Shown here: in pieces, positions 21,490 through 31,557 of the stretch
Numbering within the stretch: the first letter of the stretch is position 1
Layout: each line of letters opens with the position of its first letter
Assembly (NCBI GenBank): GCA_028826165.1
Contig: JAPDFW010000033.1
Coordinates: 620,001 to 684,000, forward strand
Source: Anaeramoeba ignava
Lineage: Eukaryota; Metamonada; Anaeramoebidae
Length of the DNA: 64,000 bases
Direction: 5' to 3'
Notes under the pieces: model-generated
The model's input: only the letters and a program-made list of their open reading frames with translations
Told to the model about the DNA's origin: nothing
Databases searched by the model: none
Program-made: the position numbers and the translations under genes

Positions 21490-23295
21490 ATGAATGATTG
21501 TTTATTTTTTGGTTCAAATGATAAACCAAAACTTATCAAAAATGAATCAAATATAATATTAAAACCAATTCAATTTAAATTTGAAAATGAAAATGAAAAT
21601 GAAAATGAAAAACAAATTAAACAAATTTCAACAAGTTATTTTGGAACAATTTTCCTTTTTAAAAATGGAAAAGCAATAGAATATTTAAGAGAAAATGATT
21701 CAAAACAAAATCCTGAAAAAATCCAAATTGAAGAAAATATTCAAAAAGTAATTGTTGGTGCTTCAAATGAAACTATTTTAACAATAGAAGGAAATGTATT
21801 TGCCAAAGGAAAATATATCAATCCAAAAAATCCAAAAGAATTTATCAATATTTCATCATTAATTGAAGATACAAATGATAGAATAATTCAAGATATTGTT
21901 TCTGGAGCTGTTTCAATTTATTTATTAACTTCAAATCAAAATGCTTATGGAATTGGTTTAAATCATTTTGGTCAACTTGGATTTGATTCTGAAACACTTC
22001 CAAAAACACAAAAACCAATTTTAATGATGAAAAATGTTTCTAAAATATTTTCAGGAAATATTTCAAATTGGGTTTTTCTTTTAAATTCAAATCAAGAATT
22101 ATTTGGATGCGGATATAACGATTATGGTCAAGTTGGATTAGGAGAATTAAGAAAAGAAGAAAAAATCCAAAAATTAACCAAAATCCAAAATATTCCAAAA
22201 GGTAAAATAATTGATATTCGATGTGGTGGAGTTCATTCAATAATGTTGATTGAAAATGAAAATGAAAATGAAAATGAAAATGAAAATGAAAATGAAAAAA
22301 GAAAACTTTATTCATGTGGAAATTATAAATGTAATGGACTTGGCAAAAATGAAAATACTTATGAATTTACTGAAATCAAATCATCTTTATTTGAAAATGA
22401 TAATAATATTCTTGATTTTTCTGTTGGATTTAACCATACTTTGATTTTAACAACCAAAAGGAAATTAATAGGATTTGGAAGTAGTTATTATGGTAAATTA
22501 GGAACTGGAGATACAGAAGAACAATTAATTCCAATTCAAATTGAACTTCCTGAATTAAGATTTAATGAAAATATTTCTAATTATCATGTTTCTTGTGGAT
22601 ATTTCAAATCATTTCTTTATTATTCTCCTCCTTCTTTTTCCAATCTTGAAGAAGATTTGATAAAATTATTTGAAAGAAAAGAATTTTGTAATATTTCATT
22701 TAAAACAGAAAATGGAGAAATAATCAAAGCTCATAAATTAATATTGAAATATAGATTAAATCAAAATCAAAATCAAAATCAAATTGAAGAACTTAAAGAA
22801 ATTATTTCAAAAAAATCAATTAAAGAATCAAATCAAATATTTGAAATGATTTATTCAAACAGAATTATAAATCCAAAATTATATTCTGAAATTAAAGAAA
22901 TTATAAATTCAAATGAAAAAATTGAAGAAACAATGAAAAGAATTTATTTAAATGAAAATGAAAATGAAAATGAAAAAGATTTTATAATTGAAAGAAAAGA
23001 AAAACAATATAAATTTCCTAAATTAATATTAATAATGAGAAGTGAATTATATCGAGGAATGTTTTTATCTGTAACAGAAGATAAATCTAATAAAGTTACA
23101 GATTATAGTGAATTAAGTAATAAATCATTTCAAATATTTGAATATTGGATTTATTCAAATCAAATTAAAGATGAAATTCAAATTACACAAGAAATCATTA
23201 ATGAAATTGAAATTGGAATTGATTATTTTCAATTAAATCAAACAAATCCAAATTTATTTGATTTATTAATTAAGAAATTTAATAATCAAAATTAA
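21490..23295 (+). CDS. RCC1-BTB protein R5 (601 aa)
   Basis: This is the unit-2 counterpart of R3, differing at few residues outside a longer Asn-Glu run (codons at about 22252-22296) between two blades. Start MNDCLFFGSN at 21490 was chosen by homology over the in-frame ATG at 21460. Blades are followed by the split first BTB and the second BTB with SELYRGMFLSVTEDKSNKV. Intact. The stop lies in a hexamer tract, and R6 follows 101 bp downstream. Confidence 0.88.
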   Translation: MNDCLFFGSNDKPKLIKNESNIILKPIQFKFENENENENEKQIKQISTSYFGTIFLFKNGKAIEYLRENDSKQNPEKIQIEENIQKVIVGASNETILTIEGNVFAKGKYINPKNPKEFINISSLIEDTNDRIIQDIVSGAVSIYLLTSNQNAYGIGLNHFGQLGFDSETLPKTQKPILMMKNVSKIFSGNISNWVFLLNSNQELFGCGYNDYGQVGLGELRKEEKIQKLTKIQNIPKGKIIDIRCGGVHSIMLIENENENENENENENEKRKLYSCGNYKCNGLGKNENTYEFTEIKSSLFENDNNILDFSVGFNHTLILTTKRKLIGFGSSYYGKLGTGDTEEQLIPIQIELPELRFNENISNYHVSCGYFKSFLYYSPPSFSNLEEDLIKLFERKEFCNISFKTENGEIIKAHKLILKYRLNQNQNQNQIEELKEIISKKSIKESNQIFEMIYSNRIINPKLYSEIKEIINSNEKIEETMKRIYLNENENENEKDFIIERKEKQYKFPKLILIMRSELYRGMFLSVTEDKSNKVTDYSELSNKSFQIFEYWIYSNQIKDEIQITQEIINEIEIGIDYFQLNQTNPNLFDLLIKKFNNQN

Positions 23296-23396
23296 AATTA
23301 AAATTAAAATTTAAAATTAAAATTCAAAATTAAAATTAAAATTAAAATTAAAATTAAAATTTCAAAATTCATTTTTCATTTTTTTTCTTTTCAAAA
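23296..23396. repeat. AAAATT hexamer spacer between R5 and R6
   Basis: This short spacer is composed of AAAATT units and then the T-rich leader with CTTTTCAAAAATGAATG at the R6 start. Confidence 0.8.
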
Positions 23397-25190
23397 ATGA
23401 ATGAAATTATATTTTTTGGTTCAAATGATAAACCACAACTTTTAAAAAACAAATCAAGTATAATATTAAAACCAATTCAATTTAAATTTGAAAATGAAAA
23501 TGAAAATGAAAATGAAAAACAAATTAAACAAATTTCATCAGGTTATTTTGGAACAATTTTCCTTTTTGAAAATGGAAAAGCAATAGAATATTTAAGAGAA
23601 AATGATTCAAAACAAAATCCTGAAAAAATCCAAATTGAAAATATTCAAAAAGTAATTGTTGGTGCTTCAAATGAAACTATTTTAACAATAGAAGGAAATG
23701 TATTTGCCAAAGGAGAAGATATTAATCCAAATAATCTAAATGAATTTATCAATATTTCATCATTAATTAAAGATAAAAATGATAGAATAATTGAAGATAT
23801 TGTTTCATGCTCTAATACAATTTATTTATTAACTTCAAATCAAAATGCTTATGGAATTGGTTCAAATAAATTAGGTCAACTTGGTTTTGATTCTGAAACA
23901 CTTCCAAAAACAGAAAAACCAATTTTAATGATGAAAAATGTTTCTAAAATATTTTCAGGAAATTCTTCAGATTCTGTTTTTCTTTTAAATTCAAATCAAG
24001 AATTATTTGGATGCGGAAATAATCAATATGACCAACTTGGATTAGGAGAATCAAGAAAAGAAACAAAAATCCAAAAATTAACCAAAATTCAAAATATTCC
24101 AAAAGGTAAAATAATTGATATTAAATGTGGTGGAGTTCATTCAATAATGTTGATTGAAGATGAAAATGAAAACCAAAATCCAAAAAGAAAACTTTATTCA
24201 TGTGGAGATTATCCATTTAATGGACTTGGCAAAAATGAAAATACTTATGAATTTACTGAAATCAAATCATCTTTATTTGAAAATGATGATGATATTCTTG
24301 ATTTTTCTGTTGGATTTGTCCATACTTTGGTTTTAACTTCCAATTCAAAAGTGATAGTATTTGGAAGAAATTCTTTTGGTCAATTAGGAAATAAAGATCT
24401 GGAATTTCAATTACCTCCTATTCAAATTAAACTTCCTAAATTAAGATTTAATGAAAATATTTCTAATTATCATGTTTCTTGTGGATTTTTCAATTCATTT
24501 CTTTATTATTCTCCTCCTTCTTTTTCCAATCTTGAAGAAGATTTGATAAAATTATTTGAAAGAAAAGAATTTTGTGATATTTCATTTAAAACCAAAAATG
24601 GAGAAATAATCAAAGCTCATAAATTAATATTGAAATATAGATTAAATCAAAATCAAAATCAAAATGAAATTGGAAAACTTAAAGAAATTATTTCAAAAAA
24701 ATCAATTAAAGAATCAAATCAAATATTTGAAATGATTTATTCAAATAATTCCAAAATAAATCCAATATTATATTTTGAAATTAAAGAAATTATAAATTCC
24801 AATGAAAAAATTGAAGAAACAATGAAAAGAATTTATTTAAATGAAAATGAAAATGAAAATGAAAAAGATTTTATTATTGAAAGAAAAGAAAAACAATATA
24901 AATTCCCTAAATTAATATTAATAATGAGAAGTGAATTATATCGAGGAATGTTTTTATCTGTAACAGAAGATAAATCAAATAAAGTTAGAGATTATAGTGA
25001 ATTAAGTAATAAATCATTTCAAATATTAGAATATTGGATTTATTCAAATCAAATTAAAGATAAAATTCAAATTACACAAGAAATCATTAATGAAATTGAA
25101 ATTGGAATTGATTATTTTCAATTAAATCAAACAAAACCAAATTTATTTGATTTATTAATTAAGAAATTTAATAATCAAAATCAAAATTAA
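23397..25190 (+). CDS. RCC1-BTB protein R6 (597 aa)
   Basis: This is the unit-2 counterpart of R4: it has the RNSFGQLGNKDLEFQLPP blade, SSDS, NNQYDQ and DYPF. It is a mosaic, because the first variable loop reads GAS (as in R3/R5) where R4 and R8 read DFE. The two-BTB C-terminus is intact. The stop is 36 bp upstream of the K2 start, the same spacing as R4/K1. Confidence 0.88.
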   Translation: MNEIIFFGSNDKPQLLKNKSSIILKPIQFKFENENENENEKQIKQISSGYFGTIFLFENGKAIEYLRENDSKQNPEKIQIENIQKVIVGASNETILTIEGNVFAKGEDINPNNLNEFINISSLIKDKNDRIIEDIVSCSNTIYLLTSNQNAYGIGSNKLGQLGFDSETLPKTEKPILMMKNVSKIFSGNSSDSVFLLNSNQELFGCGNNQYDQLGLGESRKETKIQKLTKIQNIPKGKIIDIKCGGVHSIMLIEDENENQNPKRKLYSCGDYPFNGLGKNENTYEFTEIKSSLFENDDDILDFSVGFVHTLVLTSNSKVIVFGRNSFGQLGNKDLEFQLPPIQIKLPKLRFNENISNYHVSCGFFNSFLYYSPPSFSNLEEDLIKLFERKEFCDISFKTKNGEIIKAHKLILKYRLNQNQNQNEIGKLKEIISKKSIKESNQIFEMIYSNNSKINPILYFEIKEIINSNEKIEETMKRIYLNENENENEKDFIIERKEKQYKFPKLILIMRSELYRGMFLSVTEDKSNKVRDYSELSNKSFQILEYWIYSNQIKDKIQITQEIINEIEIGIDYFQLNQTKPNLFDLLIKKFNNQNQN

Positions 25191-25225
25191 AATTAAAATT
25201 CAAAAATTTTCATTTTTCATTTTTT

Positions 25226-27983
25226 TTGATGAATATGAATATTTGTGAAATTATTGAGAAAAATAATATTGAATCACTAAAAAAAATTAATTTTCTTCAA
25301 GAAAAAGATTTAAAGATAAATAACAAAACACCTATTTTACATTTTGCAATAGAAAAAAAAGCAACAGAAGAAATGATTGAATTGTTGATTTCAAAAGGTG
25401 CAAATCCAAATTTAGTTGATAAAAAAGGAAGAAATTCATTACATATTGCAGTTAAAAAAAATTCAAATATTGGATCGATTGAAAAAATAATTTCAAAAGG
25501 AATTGATATCAATTCAAAAACAAATCGAAATGAAACAGCTTTACATTTTGCTTGTGAAAAATATTCACTTGATGTTATCAAATTTCTTATTGAAAAAGGA
25601 ATTGATATTAATTCAAAAACAAATCGAAATGAAACAATTTTACATTATGCTTGTAGAAGAAATTCACTTGATGTTATTAAATTTCTAATTTCAAAAGGAA
25701 TTGATATTAATTCAAAAACAAATCAAAATGAAACAATTTTACATTATGCTTGTAGAAGAAATTCATTTGATGTTATTAAATTTCTTATTGAAAAAGGAAT
25801 TGATATCAATTCAAAAACAAATCAAAATGAAACAGCTTTACATTTTGCTTGTGAAAAATATTCACTTGATGTTATCAAATTTCTAATTTCAAAAGGAATT
25901 GATATCAATTCAAAAACAAATCAAAATGAAACAATTTTACATTATGCTTGTAGAAGAAATTCATTTGATGTTATTAAATTTCTTATTGAAAAAGGAATTG
26001 ATATTAATTCAGTAAACATTTATCATGAAACAGCTTTGCATATAGCTTGTGAAAATGGTTTATCACTTGATGTTATTAAATTTCTTATTGAAAAAGGAAT
26101 TGATATTAATTCAATAACCATTTATCATGAAACAGCTTTGCATATAGCTTGTGAAAATGGTTTATCACTTGATGTTATCAAATTTCTTATTGAAAAAGGA
26201 ATTGATATCAATGCAAAAACAGATATAAACCAAACAGCTTTACATTTTGCTTGTGAAAAATATTCAATTGAAGTTATCAAATTTCTTATTGAAAAAGGAA
26301 TTGATATCAATTCAAAAACAAATCGAAATGAAACACCACTCTTTTATGCTTGTAGAAAAAATTCATCTGAAGTTATTCGGTATTTGATTGAACAAGGGGT
26401 TGATATCAATATAAAAAATGATAATGATGAAACAATTTTACATTATATTTTCCATATAAACTCAATGGAACTACTTGAATATTTGATAAAAAAAGGAATT
26501 AATATTTATGCAAAAGCAAAGGATCAGAAAACAGCTTTGCATATTGCATGCTGGGAATATTCTTCATTAGGAATTATCGAATATCTTGTTGACAAAGGGC
26601 TTGATATCAATGCAAAAACAGAATTTAATGAAATACCTTTACATTTTGCTTGCGAGAATAATTCACTTGAAGTTATTCAATATCTTATTGAAAAGGGATG
26701 TGATATCAATGCAAAAACAATCCAAAATGAAACACCATTATATTTCGCTTGTTTAAATAATTCAAATGCATTAGAAATTACAAAGTATTTGATTTCAAAA
26801 GGAAGTGATATTAATGCTCAAACAAAAACAAAATTCAACAGCTTTGCATTTTGCATTTCAAAAAAATTTGTTAAATATTGCACAATATTTGATTGATAAC
26901 GGAATTGATGTCAATGCAAAAACAAATCACAATCAAACAGCTTTGCATTTTGCTTGTCAAAGAAATTCTTTCGAAATTGTCAAGAATTTGATCTCAAAAG
27001 GAAGTGATGTTAATGCAAAAACATCTTATAAAGAAACAGCTTTACATTTTGCTTGCTATCAAAATTCATTTGAAATCGTTGAATATTTAGTTGAAAAAGG
27101 TGCTGATATTAATGTCAAAAAAGCCAAAAATGAAACACCTCTTTCAATATCTATTCAGAAAGGAAATGAAAAGATCATCATATTTTTATTGATGAATGAT
27201 GCAAATATTTTTGATTTGAAGAAAAAACAAATTACAAATCAATTTTTGATTCTTTTTTCTGAAATTTATTCAATCAACGAAGATATGAAAAATTTATTAA
27301 ATTCATTTGATAATTTTTCAGATTTCATAATTCAATCAAAAGATGGTTTTAAATTCAATGTTCACAAATTGATTTTATTAACAAGATTTGATAATAATGA
27401 TTTAATTTTACAGAAATTTGTTGATGTTTGTTCTCAAAAATTAAAAGAGGATATCCAATTTATTATTAATTTTCTTTATACAGGATTCATTGATTTTGAA
27501 GAGATTTATCAATATTTAAATTCAAAAAATCATATTTCTAATCATTTGAAAAATGATCAACAAGAAAAGAAATCAAAAATGGAAGAATTTTTCAAAGAAA
27601 TTGGATTTGATTCAAAATGGATTAATGAAAAAAAAGGAAGAAAAGGTATTTTAAGAGATTTGCAGCAATTGTATCAACAAGAAACAACTAAAGATTTTAC
27701 GATAATTTGTGAAGAAAAAGAAATCAAAGTTCATAAATTAATATTAATAATGAGAAGTGAATTATTCAAAGGAATGTTTCAATTAAATGTTCAAGATTCT
27801 TCAAATCAAGTTCATGATTATTCACAAAAATCATTTCAAACAATTAATCAATTAATTTATTTTCTTTATCATGATAAATTTTCTGAAACGCAATTAAGAA
27901 AAGAAATTAAAGGAGAACTTAAAGATGCGAAAGACTATTATCAATTAAATCCAAATTCAATAATTGATTTAATTTTAAAATGA
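25226..27983 (+). CDS. Ankyrin-BTB protein K2, one homopolymer frameshift
   Basis: This is the fuller copy of K1. About 17 ankyrin repeats occupy the first roughly 650 residues. A BTB follows (FSDFIIQSKDGFKFNVHKLI), then the IGFDSKWINEKKGRKGILRD linker and a second BTB. The frame breaks once, near 26824-26828, where five A's replace the four of K1 (ACAAAAACAAAATTC against ACAAAACAAAATTC). The N-terminal frame runs 25226-26896 and the C-terminal frame resumes to 27983. Five extra repeats, relative to K1, lie at about 25600-26100. Because K1 is intact exactly here, a sequencing error or recent mutation are both possible. Converges with T4 (45 bp). Confidence 0.8.
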
Positions 27984-28028
27984 AAATAAAAAAATATTAA
28001 ACTAAGAAAATGGATTTCAAAATGAATT

Positions 28029-29573
28029 TTAAAGGAAATAAATTTCAATTTCATCAACTTTCCATGAATTAAAAGATCCAGCTAAATAACTTTTAGCTTC
28101 ATTTGTATCATATTCAATTTCATTAGGCAATTTGTAACTAGAACCAAAATTTGATTTACCATATTCTAAACTATCTAAGAATTCCAAATCTCCAGTTATA
28201 CCCATTCCGAAAATTGGACCATAATTTGGATGATAATAAATTGCATTTTTTTCTTGATCTTTTTTAATTGGAAATTTATGTGGATTTCGATTATTTTTAT
28301 TATTTCTTAATGAAAAAATAAATGATTTTGAATCAGGAATATATCCCCATGAAAATTTTCTATCACACCATCTCCATTTTGATTTATCATTTGTAAATCC
28401 TATTGAAGTAAATCCTCCAAAAATGTAATTTTCTGTTGTTTTGATAATAATTAATGTTTTTCCTTTGTTATCACATTTATCATGCCATTTTTTACAATTA
28501 AATCCTTTTTTTTTTGCTGAAAATCCTTTTTTCATTTTGGAAAAGAATTCATCATCATTTATCCATTCTTTTAATTTATTGAAATTTTCTTTTGTTTTGA
28601 TTATTGATGAATTAAATGATGATTTGAGTTTGAAATTTGTTGAATTTTGATTTTGATTTTGAAATTGATTTTGAGATTGATTTTGAAATTGAATTAATTT
28701 TTCTAATTCTGCTTCATTATTTTGATCATTTTGAAGTTTTTGGAATTGAATTAATTGTTCTGAAATTTGTTTTGGAATTAAATCATCTTTTAATGTTTTA
28801 TTTATTTCTTCTTCTGAAAAATTATTAAATTGTATTTGTTCAATAATAATATTTGAAATTTGATTTTGAATTTGTTCTTTTTCTTTTTTTTCGAGTTTTT
28901 CATTTTCTTTTTCTTGATTAATATTTAATTTATGTTTTCCCCATTTAATTATTAATTGGAAAATTTCAAATTCATTTAAAGAAATGTATCCACTTGATAT
29001 AATTGATTTAAATTGATTTTCTTCAAGTTCAAGAAAAAATGAAGTTTTAATAAATTCATTTATGTTTTCTAAAATAAATTGATAAGAAGAATTTAATAAT
29101 TGATTAAATTTCATTGCTTCAGATAATTTAAGAATATCAACAACTGTTTCGAATTGTAAATTATTTTTGATAATTTTTGAACAAATTTCAATTAATTCAT
29201 CAATTAAATATTTTGATGAAAAAAATAAAATTTCAATAACATTTTCTAAATTAATTTCAATTTTTCCTGAATAAAAATAATTCAATATTAAATTTAAAGT
29301 TGGAATTGAAAAATCGTTTAAAATCATTTTATTTTCTTGATATTCTTTCATTTTTGAATTAAAAAGTGATTTAAAATATTGACTTCTTGAAGAAAGAATT
29401 GATTTATGAGTTTTAAATGAAATTGGATTTATTTGTTGATTTTGTTCACAAATTATTTCAAAATCAAAATAATTTTCATTTTCATTTTCATTTTCATTTT
29501 GATTTTGATTTTGATTTTGAAATAAATTTTTTAAATCATTTGAAAGTTTTTCTAAATTTGAATAAGTTTTCAT
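28029..29573 (-). CDS. BTB-BACK-TLDc protein T4 (514 aa)
   Basis: This is nearly identical to T3, including the second type of TLDc (SWGYIPDSKSFIF, PIFGMGITGDLEF), but with a much shorter Gln/Asn linker. Start MKTYSNLEKL. The end reads VDEIEIYFL* against VDEVEIYFL* in T3. It is head-to-head with R7 across 68 bp and opens a third, incomplete unit that lacks the ankyrin gene. Confidence 0.9.
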   Translation of the reverse strand: MKTYSNLEKLSNDLKNLFQNQNQNQNENENENENYFDFEIICEQNQQINPISFKTHKSILSSRSQYFKSLFNSKMKEYQENKMILNDFSIPTLNLILNYFYSGKIEINLENVIEILFFSSKYLIDELIEICSKIIKNNLQFETVVDILKLSEAMKFNQLLNSSYQFILENINEFIKTSFFLELEENQFKSIISSGYISLNEFEIFQLIIKWGKHKLNINQEKENEKLEKKEKEQIQNQISNIIIEQIQFNNFSEEEINKTLKDDLIPKQISEQLIQFQKLQNDQNNEAELEKLIQFQNQSQNQFQNQNQNSTNFKLKSSFNSSIIKTKENFNKLKEWINDDEFFSKMKKGFSAKKKGFNCKKWHDKCDNKGKTLIIIKTTENYIFGGFTSIGFTNDKSKWRWCDRKFSWGYIPDSKSFIFSLRNNKNNRNPHKFPIKKDQEKNAIYYHPNYGPIFGMGITGDLEFLDSLEYGKSNFGSSYKLPNEIEYDTNEAKSYLAGSFNSWKVDEIEIYFL

Positions 29574-29641
29574 TTTTAAATTAAAAAAATTTAAAAAATG
29601 AAAAATGAAAAATTAAATTTCATTTTTTTTCTTTTCAAAAA
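29574..29641. promoter_or_regulatory. 68-bp bidirectional intergenic region T4/R7
   Basis: This is the fourth TLDc/RCC1 divergent spacer, of the same length and layout as the others. Promoter activity is inferred. Confidence 0.55.
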
Positions 29642-31430
29642 ATGAATGAAATTATATTTTTTGGTTCAAATGATAAACCACAACTTATCAAAAATAAACC
29701 AAGTATAATATTAAAACCAATTCAATTTAAATTTGAAAATGAAAATGAAAATGAAAATGAAAAACAAATTAAACAAATTTCAACAAGTTATTTTGGAACA
29801 ATTTTCCTTTTTAAAAATGGAAAAGCAATAGAATATTTAAGAGAAAATGATTCAAAACAAAATCCTGAAAAAATTCAAATTGAAGAAAATATTCAAAAAG
29901 TAACTGTTGGTGCTTCAAATGAAACTATTTTAACAATAGAAGGAAATGTATTTGCCAAAGGAAAATATATCAATCCAAAAAATCCAAATGAATTTATCAA
30001 TATTTCATCATTAATTGAAGATACAAATGATAGAATAATTCAAGATGTTGCTTCTGGAGCTCGTTCAATTTACTTATTAACTTCAAATCAAAATGCTTAT
30101 GGAATTGGTTCAAATCATTTTGGTCAACTTGGATTTGATTCTGAAACACTTAAAAAAACAGAAAAACCAATTTTAATAATGAAAAATGTTTCTAAAATAT
30201 TTTCAGGAAATTCTTCAGAACATGTTTTTCTTTTAAATTCAAATCAAGAATTATTTGGATACGGATATAACGAATATGGTCAACTTGGATTAAGAGAATC
30301 AAGAAAAGAAGAAAAAATTGATAAATTAACCAAAATCCAAAATATTCCAAAAGGCAAAATAATTGATATTAAATGTGGATATTTTCATTCAATAATGTTG
30401 ATTGAAAATGAAAACCAAAATCCAAAAAGAAAAACTTTATTCATGTGGATATTATCAATTTAATGGACTTGGCAAAGATGGAAATACTTATGAATTTACT
30501 GAAATCAAATCATCTTTATTTGAAAATGATAATAATATTCTTGATTTTTCTGTTGGATTTGATCATAATTTGATTTTAACTTCTAATTCAAAATTAATAG
30601 TATTTGGATATAATTTTTATGCTCAATTAGGAACTGGAGATACAAATCGGAATCAATTAATTCCAATTCAAATTGAACTTCCTAAATTAAGATTTAATGA
30701 AAATATTTCTAATTATCATGTTTCTTGTGGATTGTGGAAATCATTTCTTTATTATTCTTCTCCTTCTTTTTCCAATCTTGAAGAAGATTTGATAAAATTA
30801 TTTAAAAGAAAAGAATTTTGTGATATTTCATTTAAAACAGAAAATGGAGAAATAATTGAAGCTCATAAATTAATATTGAAATATAGATTAAAAGATCAAA
30901 ATCAAAATCAAATTGGAAAACTTAAAGAAATTATTTCAAAAAAATCAATTAAAGAATCAAATCAAATATTTGAAATGATTTATTCAAACAGAATAATAAA
31001 TCCAATATTATATTTTGAAATTAAAGAAATTATAAATTCAAATGAAAAAATTGAAGAAACAATGAAAAGAATTTATTTAAATGAAAATGAAAATGAAAAT
31101 GAAAATGAAAAAGATTTTATAATTGAAAGAAAAGAAAAGAAATATAAATTTCCTAAATTAATACTAATAATGAGAAGTGAATTATATCGAGGAATGTTTT
31201 TATCTATAACAGAAGATAAATCTAATAAAGTTACAGATTATAGTGAATTAAGTAATAAATCATTTCAAATATTAGAATATTGGATTTATTCAAATCAAAT
31301 TAAAGAAGGAATTCAAATTACACAAGAAATCATTAATGAAATTGAAATTGGAATTGATTATTTTCAATTAAATCAAACAAATCCAAATTTATTTGATTTA
31401 TTAATTAAGAAATTTAATAATCAAAATTAA
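29642..31430 (+). pseudogene. RCC1-BTB R7, single homopolymer frameshift
   Basis: The first frame (29642-30463) breaks at about 30427-30435, where CCAAAAAGAAAAACTTT has one A more than the sister sequence CCAAAAAGAAAACTTT. The protein resumes in the next frame (YSCGYYQFNGLGK) to 31430 and includes both BTBs. The variable residues (SSEH, CGYF, YYQF, GLWK) form a third sub-type shared with R9 and partly with R2. The lesion is one base in an A run, so the gene may be intact in the organism. Confidence 0.75.
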
Positions 31431-31557
31431 AATTAAAATTAAAATTTAAAATTAAAATTCAAAATTAAAATTAAAATTAAAATTCAAAATTAAAATTAAA
31501 ATTAAAATTAAAATTAAAATTTCAAAATTCATTTTTCATTTTTTTTCTTTTCAAAAA
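31431..31557. repeat. AAAATT hexamer spacer between R7 and R8
   Basis: AAAATT and AAAATTC units run from the R7 stop to about 31530, followed by the T-rich leader of R8. Confidence 0.8.

Larger units (their letters stand above)
19781..27983. other. Segmental duplication unit 2 (T3, R5, R6, ANK K2)
   Basis: This is the second copy of the four-gene unit, in the same order and orientation as 12035-19735. R5, R6 and K2 are close copies of R3, R4 and K1. The TLDc half of T3 instead matches T4 of the following unit, so the boundary has been reshuffled. Confidence 0.85.

Noticed and set aside
21422-21529. A longer T3 protein starting at 21529
   Set aside because: The extra 36 residues would overlap the R5 start region and have no counterpart in T1, T2 or T4; start 21421 matches all sisters.
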